NCBI GenBank assembly: GCA_020634975.1
Contig: JACKAQ010000001.1
Location: 3,348,001-3,412,000 of the forward strand
Source: JACKAQ01 sp020634975 [NCBI: Calditrichia bacterium]
GTDB taxonomy: Bacteria; Calditrichota; Calditrichia; RBG-13-44-9
Length of the DNA stretch: 64,000 bases
Reading direction: 5' to 3'
The position numbers and the translations under genes were made by a program. Under the pieces are notes generated by a model that saw only the letters and a list, made by a program, of their open reading frames with translations, was not told the DNA's origin and ran no database searches. Each line of letters begins with the position of its first letter. The first letter of the stretch is position 1. Below are positions 18,690 to 27,511 of the stretch, in pieces.

Positions 18690-18902
18690 CTGTTGCTCCA
18701 TTGGTGTGATTGGTTCAACTGTGTCGAAAATTATGGAATTCGTTGAATTCGCATACGCCAATGTACGCAAAATGAAATCGGTGAACATAATTTTTCGTGA
18801 AAAATTAGCGGAATTGGGGAAAAGTTTTGGCAGGAATTTAATGGGCAGGTGTGCAAAAAAGAGGATTTGAGTGGCAAACTATCGCAATTGGCGCAATACA
18901 TC

Positions 18903-18930
18903 GGGGATTTCCGTGGCGGCGGAAATCCCC
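18903..18930. terminator. Strong hairpin after the O-antigen ligase-like gene
   Basis: GGGGATTTCC (18903-18912) and GGAAATCCCC (18921-18930) form a perfect 10-bp stem with an 8-base loop. It lies between the minus-strand ligase gene (ending at 18980) and the PLP enzyme gene. No T-run follows on the minus strand; TTTT follows on the plus strand. A terminator or an mRNA end structure is possible. Confidence 0.4.
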
Positions 18931-18979
18931 GGGTTTTCAGCAATGGGAATCTGTGAACAAACGGGTAAAATTTATCTCG

Positions 18980-20302
18980 TTACCAAACCGGCTGGCTGAC
19001 CGGAAAGAGCGCCGTTTCGGTCGCGTAAACGGATTCGGTTTCGGAATACTCTCCGTTTTCAATCTCGATAATTTCCTCGCGAATGAGGTTCTTCTGGATA
19101 ACTGCGAAAGCGTACAGCCAAAACGTAACCTCGGAATATTGCAAGCTGTGGAACATGCCTGCAATCGCCAAACCGATCAGCGCCAGTTGAACAGCGGTTG
19201 TTTCCAGATGATATTTGTGCAGTTCGGGATACCATTTTGACCAGCGTTTCACGGTCATGGTTATTCGCAAACAATGGGTGAGCAGCGCCAAATAAAGGAA
19301 AATGCCGATAAATCCCCAATCGCTGAACGCCGCAACAAACGTGTTGTGTTGCGATTTCGGTTTATCAATTTCGGGAATGTAGCTCATCGAAAGATCGACA
19401 AAACCGCCGCCGCCAACGCCCATCGGGTGATCTTTCCACATTTCGAATGCGCCGCGCCACAGCCACAAACGACTGCTGGCGGAGTTATCGCTGTAAGTTT
19501 CGGCGTGCTGGCGTTCGTGAAAATCGTCGTTCGTCAGGTGCAAAAATGTTGCTCCGCCAACCACCAATCCAATCAACACCGCAAATTTGAATTTTCCTTT
19601 CACCAAAAATACCGAGAGCAAACCAATTGCTAGCAGCGCCACCATCGTTGCGCGGCTGTTCGAAAGTATGATCAGGTTGAGGCAAAACGGAATGAGCAGC
19701 GCGATAATTGCTTTTTGCCATTTTTTTACAGCGGTCAGCAAATACACACCGAAAATGGGCAACATCGCCATCACATGTGCGGACAACGCGTTTTCTTCCG
19801 TTGCGTTCGGGGCGATGACGCCGATATCGCGGTTGGAACCTCCCAACGCCACAATGCCCATATATCCGACGCATAAGATGATAATCCACATCAACTTACG
19901 GTAATCGTCATGCGTTCGGACAAGGCTAACCAACAGCACAAAAAGAGCAATTTTTTTGACAACATCTATCGTTCGTTCGAAACTGATTTCCGGAATAATT
20001 GCCGCATATGTGGAAACCAACGCCATATTCGTAACCATCAAAACCATCCAGATCAGCGGTTTGTAATCCGCTTTGAGTACCCTTTTTTTCAACGATCCGC
20101 TGTTGATAAACAGGCTGATTACCGTGACAATCGCGATGGAGTAAGACCAGCGCAAATCCGGCAAATCGTTACCCCACCAAAAATAGGGCGGGTGATTGTG
20201 CCATTCAAAAATATAGGTGAGCACACCAAAAACAGGATTGTAAAATGTCAACATCATCCCTGAAAAATAGATCAGCGCGAAAATAATGGCAGTTAAACTC
20301 AT
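18980..20302 (-). CDS. O-antigen ligase / Wzy-like polysaccharide membrane protein
   Basis: The 440-residue protein has about ten to twelve membrane spans and, near residues 275-340, a large periplasmic loop with SSRLWLWRGAFEMWKDHP, GVGGGGFVDL and SQHNTFVAAFSDWGFIG. This loop with Arg and His residues is the Wzy_C (O-antigen ligase) signature; the exosortase-associated O-glycosylation ligases look the same. It would join sugar chains to lipid A, protein or each other at the outer face of the inner membrane. It lies next to a sulfotransferase gene on the same strand (43 bases apart), consistent with a surface polysaccharide function. Confidence 0.85.
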   Translation of the reverse strand: MSLTAIIFALIYFSGMMLTFYNPVFGVLTYIFEWHNHPPYFWWGNDLPDLRWSYSIAIVTVISLFINSGSLKKRVLKADYKPLIWMVLMVTNMALVSTYAAIIPEISFERTIDVVKKIALFVLLVSLVRTHDDYRKLMWIIILCVGYMGIVALGGSNRDIGVIAPNATEENALSAHVMAMLPIFGVYLLTAVKKWQKAIIALLIPFCLNLIILSNSRATMVALLAIGLLSVFLVKGKFKFAVLIGLVVGGATFLHLTNDDFHERQHAETYSDNSASSRLWLWRGAFEMWKDHPMGVGGGGFVDLSMSYIPEIDKPKSQHNTFVAAFSDWGFIGIFLYLALLTHCLRITMTVKRWSKWYPELHKYHLETTAVQLALIGLAIAGMFHSLQYSEVTFWLYAFAVIQKNLIREEIIEIENGEYSETESVYATETALFPVSQPVW

Positions 20303-20345
20303 TGCTGAAAAACTCCTTTTTGGTCATCGGTCAGGCGCATCAAAT

Positions 20346-21404
20346 TCAATTCGTCAGTTTCATTTGTTTCCGGATTGAGATGGTGTTCTGGCGAAAGCGG
20401 ATTTTTAATTTGTAAAAATTATCCATCCAGGAATCGCTGCGGGTGTATTTTCGCCAGATGTGTTTGAGTTGCCAGTAGCTTTTTTCGGCAGCCGAAAGCG
20501 GGTTCGGATAAGTCAGCGTGGTTTCGTAATCATAATGTTGCAGCGAATATCCGGCAACCCGTTCGAAATTGAATTTTTCCGAACCACTGAATTGCTGTTT
20601 CCATTTGTTGAAATTGTTGGGCTTTAAATCTTCGCGGATGTGGTTGTCGATGTAACGGATCAACGTTTTGTCGGGATCGGAAATACCCAGAAAATCGATC
20701 AGATCCCGAAAAACACTGCCCGGATCGGCCAAAAAATCTTCGTATCGCAATTCGAAAAACTGCTCTGTCGGCAGCTTCATCGCAAATTGGTTGACCAGTT
20801 TTATCCGCCGGTCCCATTCCATTGCCGCAACAACCGGATTTTGCGCCCCAAAATGGACGTATTTGTTGGACAATGCCACATCACGCCCATCCCGAACAAT
20901 GTGAATAAATTGTGCGTGGGGAAACATCCGGTATAACAAATTGAGGTTTTCAATGTAATCCGGTGTTTTATCGCCCCAGCGCATCATGCCGTTGTGCCGG
21001 GCAAATTGCCGGTAAATTGCATCGATGATGGCCGGATAATGCCGTTCGGTCAAATCTTGCAAAACTGCGGAAACATCCACTTTGTAATTGAATTGATTGC
21101 GGCGAATACAGCGCTCTTTGGCAATATCCCGAATGAGTGAAATGGCGTTTTTGTCGATGTTTAAATCGCCGTATTGCGGCACTTTTTTTTGCATTCGTAT
21201 GAAAAACTGGCTTTCCGGCCCGGAGTTGATTTTCAGATATTTCCGCAGCATTCGCGCCAAAATGGTTGTTCCGGAACGTGGCTGCCCGATCATCAGCACC
21301 GGCGAAAAACGGGTGTGACGCACTGTTAAATCCGGTAGTAAATGCACGACTTGTTTTCCGGTTTTGTGTGAACGGGTGGTGGCGTGTGAAATTTCCGTTT
21401 TCAT
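20346..21404 (-). CDS. Sulfotransferase-family protein
   Basis: From ATG 21404 (GAGGG five bases before it) the protein has 352 residues. The PAPS 5'-phosphosulfate loop is seen as GQPRSGTTILARML (residues 40-53), and the 3'-phosphate loop as HIVRDGRDVALS. These are the two hallmark motifs of the sulfotransferase 1/3 family, which moves a sulfate group from PAPS to sugars or other acceptors. No signal peptide or membrane segment is visible, so it acts in the cytoplasm. It precedes the ligase gene by 43 bases, so a sulfated surface glycan is a reasonable inference. Confidence 0.85.
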   Translation of the reverse strand: MKTEISHATTRSHKTGKQVVHLLPDLTVRHTRFSPVLMIGQPRSGTTILARMLRKYLKINSGPESQFFIRMQKKVPQYGDLNIDKNAISLIRDIAKERCIRRNQFNYKVDVSAVLQDLTERHYPAIIDAIYRQFARHNGMMRWGDKTPDYIENLNLLYRMFPHAQFIHIVRDGRDVALSNKYVHFGAQNPVVAAMEWDRRIKLVNQFAMKLPTEQFFELRYEDFLADPGSVFRDLIDFLGISDPDKTLIRYIDNHIREDLKPNNFNKWKQQFSGSEKFNFERVAGYSLQHYDYETTLTYPNPLSAAEKSYWQLKHIWRKYTRSDSWMDNFYKLKIRFRQNTISIRKQMKLTN

Positions 21405-21683
21405 ATTTCCCTCATGTTTCAATTGGGGTTGCGTCCGGCAAATTGCTTTCCCAAAAGGAAAGCGCCAAAACGGTTGTTCAACTGTAATCGGGAAATAATT
21501 TATGTTGCGTGCAGTGTAGGTTGGGTTACGGTAACAGCACGAGATGGCTAAAATTCTGATGCAGCAGGTTAAGGTTGGATGATACAATTTCAACACATCG
21601 GGTGCTAAAATTGCAAAATCGACAAAATTGTAACGACAGCAAAACAAACTTCCGTTGAGCAAAAGGAAAATCAGATTTGGGAA

Positions 21684-23162
21684 TCAATTATCGGAGAGAT
21701 GCCGGTTGAGCCATTGCTCAAAATCCAGATAATCCAACACAGATTGTTGCCGTGCGGGATCGGTACCGTCGAAAAGTGAGGTTTGCAACTGGCGAATCAA
21801 ATCCGGCAGCGATGCCGGTTCCGCCAAACTCGCTTTCGAAAAAAAGCGGAGGAGTTGTCGCTCAAATTCGTGCAGATCCCGTTTTTTCTTCAAAAACCGG
21901 CGTGTCGATTCTACCGAATATTTGAGCACTGTAAAATTTTCCAATTCGAAATGAATAATCAACCGGAGAAAATGGGCGTAGCTCAACAAATCTTCGCGTG
22001 CTGTTTGGCGATCCAGTTCAAAAGCGCCGTTCAGCCATTTCAGCGCGGTTTCGCATTCCTGGTTCAAAAAATAAAAATAGGCGATTTGATAAGACAACAC
22101 CACCCGGTAATCGGGATAGGCATCGTTCGGCAATTGATCCAGAAATTCGCGAATTTCTGCAGCCCGTGCCAATCCGCCCGGCACATTTTGGGTATCGCGA
22201 TGCATTTCCAATTCCATATTCCAGGTTTGCAGCCAGATTTTCGGTGAAAGCCGCAGCGTGTGTTTTAGCCCATATATTTTGGGAATTTCGCGGATGGTTG
22301 CCAGCAATTTTTCTGCCGCCGGATAATCGCGGCTTTGCAAACAAAGCCCCACTTTGTTGTTCATCGCGGTGAAGAGCGCGGCGGGATCGTTTTGCACAAA
22401 TGCCGGATGTTTAGTGAGCATTTCGATCAAGCTGTCTGCCGCACGGTGTGCTGCCGGTAAATCGCCGGTGAAAAAATGGAACGTTTTCAAGTTGTAATAA
22501 AACAGGATGTTAACGCGAATGCTTTCGGATGTTTTTTCGGGCAACAAATCTGCCGGCGGGGTAACGGATGTACCATTTGCAAGCTGCTGCGCAGATAAAA
22601 TTTCATCATAAATATTGTTGGCGAGCCACCACTGGCGATTGTTTTTGGACAGCAATTTGAGCAAATCCTGCTCTTTTTGGATGAGCGAATTCACTCGTTC
22701 CGTGCTGTTTGCGGCATCTCCGGAAACCAGCGCCAGACGTCGCTGCCAGTTGAAAATTTCCAGCAAATCGGGAAACAGTTCAATTTCTCCGGCAATTTTT
22801 TCTGCTTTTTGGAGCAACTCATCGCACAATTCGAACTGTTCTTTTTGAAACAGAATTTCCACATCCCGCAGCAAATCTTTTACCTCGGCGGTTTTGCCGG
22901 ATTGCGAATGAAAATTGCGCAGGCTTTTGAGGATCAATTTGATCAGATAATTTTTGGTGACATGCAATTGTTTCACAAACGCGTGGCGTTTCAGCTTTTT
23001 TTTGAGCGCGGTTTCGTCGTATTCACTTTGTGAATCGATAGCGTCGAACAGCAGCAGATAGTTCTGGTTGCGCTGGTTCATTTTGGCAAACAGCTTGAAA
23101 TAGCGTTTCTCCGCCGGACTCATTGACTGTATCAACAAAAAAAGCGAGTTTTTTTTTGCCAT
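21684..23162 (-). CDS. Helical repeat (TPR-like) protein of unknown role
   Basis: The 492-residue soluble protein begins MAKKNSLFLLIQSMSPAEKR, then YFKLFAKMNQ and LLLFDAIDSQSEYDE. This opening is one I associate with a family repeated in FCB genomes, but without a known function. The rest is almost all alpha-helical, with TPR-like pairs of helices such as FELCDELLQKAEKIAGEIE and YPAAEKLLATIREIP. No enzyme motif. The start at ATG 23162 gives the family-like beginning; a longer reading frame upstream to 23219 has no better ribosome-binding site. It is divergent from the VOC gene across 265 bases. Confidence 0.7.
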   Translation of the reverse strand: MAKKNSLFLLIQSMSPAEKRYFKLFAKMNQRNQNYLLLFDAIDSQSEYDETALKKKLKRHAFVKQLHVTKNYLIKLILKSLRNFHSQSGKTAEVKDLLRDVEILFQKEQFELCDELLQKAEKIAGEIELFPDLLEIFNWQRRLALVSGDAANSTERVNSLIQKEQDLLKLLSKNNRQWWLANNIYDEILSAQQLANGTSVTPPADLLPEKTSESIRVNILFYYNLKTFHFFTGDLPAAHRAADSLIEMLTKHPAFVQNDPAALFTAMNNKVGLCLQSRDYPAAEKLLATIREIPKIYGLKHTLRLSPKIWLQTWNMELEMHRDTQNVPGGLARAAEIREFLDQLPNDAYPDYRVVLSYQIAYFYFLNQECETALKWLNGAFELDRQTAREDLLSYAHFLRLIIHFELENFTVLKYSVESTRRFLKKKRDLHEFERQLLRFFSKASLAEPASLPDLIRQLQTSLFDGTDPARQQSVLDYLDFEQWLNRHLSDN

Positions 23163-23335
23163 CGGAAGTGTACACTTTTGGGTTTGTTGGTGCCGGTTGA
23201 GAAACTGCGAATCGCCCAACAGGCGAAATTATTTGGCTAAAAACAGGCTTAAATCACCAAAATCAACCAAAAGAATATACAAAAGGTCACTAATTTTAGC
23301 AAGTCGGAACTGTACAGTTCGGTAATTTTGTGCGT

Positions 23336-23364
23336 TTGACAGATGCAACTTTCGCCATTATTTT
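23336..23364 (+). promoter_or_regulatory. Sigma-70-type promoter candidate for the VOC gene
   Basis: TTGACA at 23336-23341, a 17-base spacer, then TATTTT at 23359-23364. It lies 64 bases before the ATG of the downstream gene. The -35 box is a perfect match and the spacing is ideal; the -10 box is weaker. Confidence 0.45.
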
Positions 23365-23427
23365 GCCGTTGAGCATGTGGAAATAGAAAATTATCGTTTC
23401 ATTTTACCAAACTAAAGGAGGTTTGCC

Positions 23428-23796
23428 ATGGCAAACGCAATTAACTGGTTCGAGATTCCGGCAGTAAACTTTGACCGCGCCAAAAAATTTTACAGCGCGG
23501 TTTTTGATGCCGATTTGCACGTTGAGGACTTGATGGGTGTAAAAATGGCATTTTTACCGGCGGATAACAAAAGCGTTGGCGGCGCAGTTTGCAGCGGCGA
23601 AGGCTACAAACCGTCGATGGACGGTGCCAAACTGTATCTCAACGGTGGCGAAGATTTGAACCATCCGCTCTCCCGCGTCGAATCTGCCGGTGGAAAAGTG
23701 GTAATGCCCAAAACCAAAATTTCCGATGAAATCGGCTACTTTGCGATATTCGTTGATACAGAGGGCAATCAGGTTGCTTTCCATTCGCCCCGCTAA
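23428..23796 (+). CDS. VOC-family (glyoxalase/bleomycin-resistance fold) protein
   Basis: The 122-residue protein reads MANAINWFEIPAVNFDRAKKF at its start and ends DTEGNQVAFHSPR, the two halves of a vicinal-oxygen-chelate fold. Metal-ligand positions are partly present (Glu in EIPAV, His near the C-terminus), so an enzyme or a small-molecule binder is possible. A consensus AGGAGG lies eight bases before the ATG, the strongest ribosome-binding site in this region. It is a single-gene unit with its own promoter candidate and terminator. Confidence 0.85.
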   Translation: MANAINWFEIPAVNFDRAKKFYSAVFDADLHVEDLMGVKMAFLPADNKSVGGAVCSGEGYKPSMDGAKLYLNGGEDLNHPLSRVESAGGKVVMPKTKISDEIGYFAIFVDTEGNQVAFHSPR

Positions 23797-23820
23797 AATC
23801 TTCATTGTTTGACCCAAAAA

Positions 23821-23857
23821 GACCTTCAGGCATTCCCCCTGCTGAAGGTCTTTTTTT
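23821..23857 (+). terminator. Intrinsic terminator after the VOC gene
   Basis: GACCTTCAG (23821-23829) pairs with CTGAAGGTC (23842-23850), followed by T7. A-rich bases precede the stem. Confidence 0.88.
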
Positions 23858-23948
23858 ATTGCCAAAAATCTATTTTTTGTGTATTTTTTCACGTCCGTTC
23901 AGCAAAACAGCCCCGAAAATAATTCGCAAATTGGAAAAGGACGATGAA

Positions 23949-25190
23949 ATGTACAAACTGAAACAATGGATATTGTTGCTGTTGCTCGTACCTGTATTTG
24001 TTTATTCACAAACTGTGTTGGATACCAATCATTATCTGGTTATCAGTTACAACTATCCACCGGACAGCCTGTTTATCGATGGCAAACCGGTGCAAAATGT
24101 CACCCAAAATATGCGCTACCGGGTGCCGGAAAGCGGGACCTATCACGTAAAAGCGATTCTTCATGGCGCAAAGCCGATCGAAAAGGATGTTGCATTTGTA
24201 AACACCCGATTTGCAACAGTTGATCTCAAATTTACAGCCGACGAAAACGCCTCTTTCGGGGAAAATGGTGTGCAAAATCCATCATTTGTAACCTATTCCT
24301 TTTTGAACGATTCAGACATGATGACCATGAAGTTTGCAAAAAATTGGGGTTTGGCAAATGTTTTTGGGGTTGGAACTGCCCTCGTTTTTGGGCTAAAGCA
24401 GGATGATTACGCGGGCAGAACTCAATTTCCGGTTTTTGTTGGCGGTTTGGCACTCCAATTATTTTCAGTTGCAAAATTGTATTACAATTTTTATGAACAT
24501 GGAAAAATTCCGCATCCGGGTTATACAACAGGTTCGGGCATCGGGCTTTTTGCCGCATATAGTGTTTTCGATTTCAATAATATGCAGATATCCGAATACA
24601 AGGTTATAAGACTCACCCGGATTGTTGGTTCAACACAGTTCCGGCATCGCCGAACCGACATTCGCGGCGTTGCACCGGATTTTGGCACGTTTTCGCTGGG
24701 CTTTGAAAAGCATTTATCGGACGATTTATCCATCACGGCAATGTTCGCCTATAAACCGATAACGGCCAAACTGTCTGTAACGGATACGGTCAAATACGGT
24801 TCAAACGAGGTGCTCAATTTAGCAGAAACAGAGATTGATTATGATTTTGTTTTCACGAGTATTTCGATGAACTACCGGTTTTTGCGCATTCTGAATCAGG
24901 AATGGTTGTTAAACATTGGCGGATTTTGGGGCAGCTCGCTGTCAATGGATCTGGATTATCGCATTAAAATATTGCGAACCGTTGATATTTTTGAAGATGT
25001 TTCAGCCCATTTCAACTACTCGCTTGGCGGGGCGCTTTTGGGCTTCCAGCTATTAACGCCCATCACCAAAAAGTTTAACATTTTATTCGGTTACAGTAAA
25101 ATCGGTATCGTGAAAAGCGAAATAAACGGCGTTGAAAAATCATCCCTCAATACGGTTTGGCAGGGTGGGTTGCGGTATGAATTCCGCTGA
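23949..25190 (+). CDS. Outer-membrane beta-barrel protein with N-terminal PEGA-like domain
   Basis: From ATG 23949 (AGGA seven bases before) the protein has 413 residues and a signal peptide ending LVPVFVYSQ. Residues 30-100 look like a small beta domain of the PEGA kind (YPPDSLFIDGKPVQNV, then GTYHVKAILHGAKPIEKD). The rest has alternating aromatic/polar beta strands, for example FGTFSLGFEKHLSDDLSIT and FNYSLGGALLGFQLLTP, and ends in Arg after a Tyr-Glu-Phe (YEFR), as many outer-membrane barrels do. I cannot name a substrate. It is a single-gene unit bounded by two terminators. Confidence 0.7.
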   Translation: MYKLKQWILLLLLVPVFVYSQTVLDTNHYLVISYNYPPDSLFIDGKPVQNVTQNMRYRVPESGTYHVKAILHGAKPIEKDVAFVNTRFATVDLKFTADENASFGENGVQNPSFVTYSFLNDSDMMTMKFAKNWGLANVFGVGTALVFGLKQDDYAGRTQFPVFVGGLALQLFSVAKLYYNFYEHGKIPHPGYTTGSGIGLFAAYSVFDFNNMQISEYKVIRLTRIVGSTQFRHRRTDIRGVAPDFGTFSLGFEKHLSDDLSITAMFAYKPITAKLSVTDTVKYGSNEVLNLAETEIDYDFVFTSISMNYRFLRILNQEWLLNIGGFWGSSLSMDLDYRIKILRTVDIFEDVSAHFNYSLGGALLGFQLLTPITKKFNILFGYSKIGIVKSEINGVEKSSLNTVWQGGLRYEFR

Positions 25191-25220
25191 AAAATTTCGC
25201 TGAAAATTGAAAAAAATAAA

Positions 25221-25257
25221 AAACCCATCGCGATGGCAGCTGTGCGATGGGTTTTTA
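25221..25257. terminator. Bidirectional terminator between convergent genes
   Basis: AAACCCATCGC (25221-25231) pairs with GCGATGGGTTT (25244-25254), with A-rich bases before and T-rich bases after. It lies between the outer-membrane protein gene (ending at 25190) and the DinB gene on the other strand (ending at 25278). Confidence 0.88.
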
Positions 25258-25277
25258 TATTAAGAAAATACAATAGC

Positions 25278-25784
25278 TTACATTCCTTCGTCGGCTGATG
25301 GCCCGTACATCCCGGGAACCGGTACATCCAGCATTCGCAAATACACACTCAACTGCGCCCGATGGTGAATCATGTGGTTCATAATAAAGCTGCGCACCAC
25401 CGCAATTTTCGGCATCGTGAAATAGACCTGTCCGCCACCGAGCAGCGACCAATTTTCCATAAATGTGGCATCTGCTGCGTCTGCAAACACTTTCCGGGCT
25501 GCTGCGGTGTTGTCGTCAAAAAATTTGACGAGTTCGGCAGTGCTGCTGGCTTGCGGTGTTGTAAACGGCTCTCCGCCCACCGGTGCAAAATCGAGCTCGG
25601 ATTGCAAAATTGTTGGTGCCATCCATGTCGGTACGTTGGCGAGGTGCGAAGCCAGTTGACCGAGTGTAAACGATTTTTCGTGCGGTTTCCAGCCAAATTT
25701 TGCTTCCGGAACTCTTTCCAGCATTTTGCGGGTGTTGGCTGTTTCGTGATCAAATTCCGGCAACATACTTGCTGCAATACTCAT
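25278..25784 (-). CDS. DinB-like metal-binding protein
   Basis: The 168-residue four-helix protein has the three histidines of the DinB/YfiT metal site: EFDHETANTR near the start, LASHLANVP, and NHMIHHRAQLSVYL near the end. DinB proteins bind zinc or nickel and act as thiol-dependent S-transferases or in detoxification. A strong AGGAGG-type site (AGGAGGATAAT) lies before ATG 25784. Length is normal. The substrate is unknown. Confidence 0.88.
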   Translation of the reverse strand: MSIAASMLPEFDHETANTRKMLERVPEAKFGWKPHEKSFTLGQLASHLANVPTWMAPTILQSELDFAPVGGEPFTTPQASSTAELVKFFDDNTAAARKVFADAADATFMENWSLLGGGQVYFTMPKIAVVRSFIMNHMIHHRAQLSVYLRMLDVPVPGMYGPSADEGM

Positions 25785-26122
25785 ATTATCCTCCTGTTTG
25801 GGTAGTTGAAAGGGACCGTTTTTCTACGGAAAAGCCGCTTAATTTAAGGTTTAAAATTTCCGAAAACCAGAAGTCAGTGGACTTTTAGTGATTTTTTTTC
25901 AGTCAAAACCATTTGTTTTACAACCCATTTTACCATGAATTCCGAAACGATTGCAGCGATTATGGCGTAAATATTTTTACCCAAATCGCAAATATCGTGA
26001 AGATTAAATGCCTTGGGCATCCTCAATTAAAAGCTTATATTTCGCATCAAACGAAACATTATCATTTTTGTTTCTATAGAATTGGCAGAAATATCAATTA
26101 GACATTTATTAGAAAATTAGCA
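25785..26122. other. Intergenic region between the DinB gene and der
   Basis: This stretch of 338 bases separates two divergently read genes, so it should hold two promoters. It is AT-rich and contains short ORFs, but no RNA gene, strong hairpin or repeat is visible and I could not pick out convincing -35/-10 pairs. Confidence 0.5.
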
Positions 26123-27454
26123 ATGAAACAACCGATCGTTACGATTGTTGGACGCCCGAATGTCGGGAAGTCCACATTTTTCAACCGGATTCTCAAAAAG
26201 CGCGAAGCGATTGTGGATGACCAACCGGGCGTTACCCGGGATCGCCATTACGCAGACAGCGACTGGAACGGCAAAAGTTTTATGATGGTCGATACCGGCG
26301 GTTATATGCCCGACTCGGACGACATGATGGATATCGCCGTTCGCGAGCAGGTGGATATCGCCATTGAAGAATCTGATGTTATTTTATTTATTGTTGATGT
26401 GATTACCGGCGTTACGGATATCGACGAGCAAATTGCCGATAAGCTGCAACGCGCCAATCGCCCTGTCATTTTGGTGGTGAACAAAGCCGACAACGACGCC
26501 CGGGAGTTCGAAGGTTACGAATTTTACAACCTCGGATTGGGCGATCCGTCCATCATTTCTGCGATGCAGGGGCGCGGCGTGGGCGATTTGCTGGACCGTT
26601 TGGTGAAAGCGTTCGATAAAAAAGTGGATTACGATACACCGGAAAAAGATGTCATCAAACTGGCCGTTATCGGGCGGGAAAACGCCGGAAAATCGTCATT
26701 TGTGAACACGCTGGTCGGCAAACAGCGGGTGATTGTTACGCCCATTCCCGGCACGACGCGCGATCCCATCGATTCCGAATTGAAATATCAGAAACGCGAT
26801 TACCTGCTCATCGACACTGCCGGGTTGAAACGCCGTGCCCGGGTGAAAGAAAATGTGCTGTTTTACAGCCAGTTGCGCACGATGCGCAGTTTACAGCGTG
26901 CGGATATCGCGCTATATTTTATCGATGCGGATGAAAGCATCACCCGGCAGGATTTGCGGGTGATTTCCGAAGCGGCATCCGCCAGAAAAGCGGTGGTTAT
27001 CGTCATCAACAAATGGGATCTCATCGAAAAAGATCACAAAACCATGCGCGAATGGGAAGTGGATCTGGCGGACAAGCTTGGCGAATATCGCTATATTCCG
27101 GTGGTTTTTACATCCGTTATCGAAAAGCAGCGGCTCTATAAATTGCTGGATGTCGCCACCGAAGTTTACGACGAATACCAAAAAAGCATTCGCACCAGTG
27201 ATTTGAACAAAGTGCTGCTGCCCATCATTCAAGAAAACAGCCCGCCGGCTGTTCGCGGAAAAGAAATCAAAATCAACTATATTACCCAGCTCAAAACGGC
27301 GCCGCCGGTATTTGGATTTTTCACCAATCAGCCAAAGTTGATTCCTGTGAATTACCGACGGTTTCTGGAACGGCAAATTCGCGAACACTGGCAGTTTACC
27401 GGCGTTCCGGTAACGGTTGTGTTCAAGCCGAAAAATAAAGACCGGCACCAGTGA
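26123..27454 (+). CDS. der: Ribosome-assembly GTPase Der (EngA)
   Basis: The 443-residue protein has two G domains in tandem, the hallmark of Der: the first with GRPNVGKSTFF, DTGG and NKAD, the second with GRENAGKSSFV, DTAG and NKWD. A KH-like domain follows (about residues 355-440, with INYITQLKTAPPVFGFF). Der helps build the 50S ribosomal subunit and is essential in most bacteria. Full length. The secreted peptidase gene follows after 57 bases on the same strand but has no functional link. Confidence 0.97.
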   Translation: MKQPIVTIVGRPNVGKSTFFNRILKKREAIVDDQPGVTRDRHYADSDWNGKSFMMVDTGGYMPDSDDMMDIAVREQVDIAIEESDVILFIVDVITGVTDIDEQIADKLQRANRPVILVVNKADNDAREFEGYEFYNLGLGDPSIISAMQGRGVGDLLDRLVKAFDKKVDYDTPEKDVIKLAVIGRENAGKSSFVNTLVGKQRVIVTPIPGTTRDPIDSELKYQKRDYLLIDTAGLKRRARVKENVLFYSQLRTMRSLQRADIALYFIDADESITRQDLRVISEAASARKAVVIVINKWDLIEKDHKTMREWEVDLADKLGEYRYIPVVFTSVIEKQRLYKLLDVATEVYDEYQKSIRTSDLNKVLLPIIQENSPPAVRGKEIKINYITQLKTAPPVFGFFTNQPKLIPVNYRRFLERQIREHWQFTGVPVTVVFKPKNKDRHQ

Positions 27455-27511
27455 AAAAAGGGTAAAGGATAAAATTTATCCGTAAACGGCACAACAATTT
27501 TTGGGAAATGC

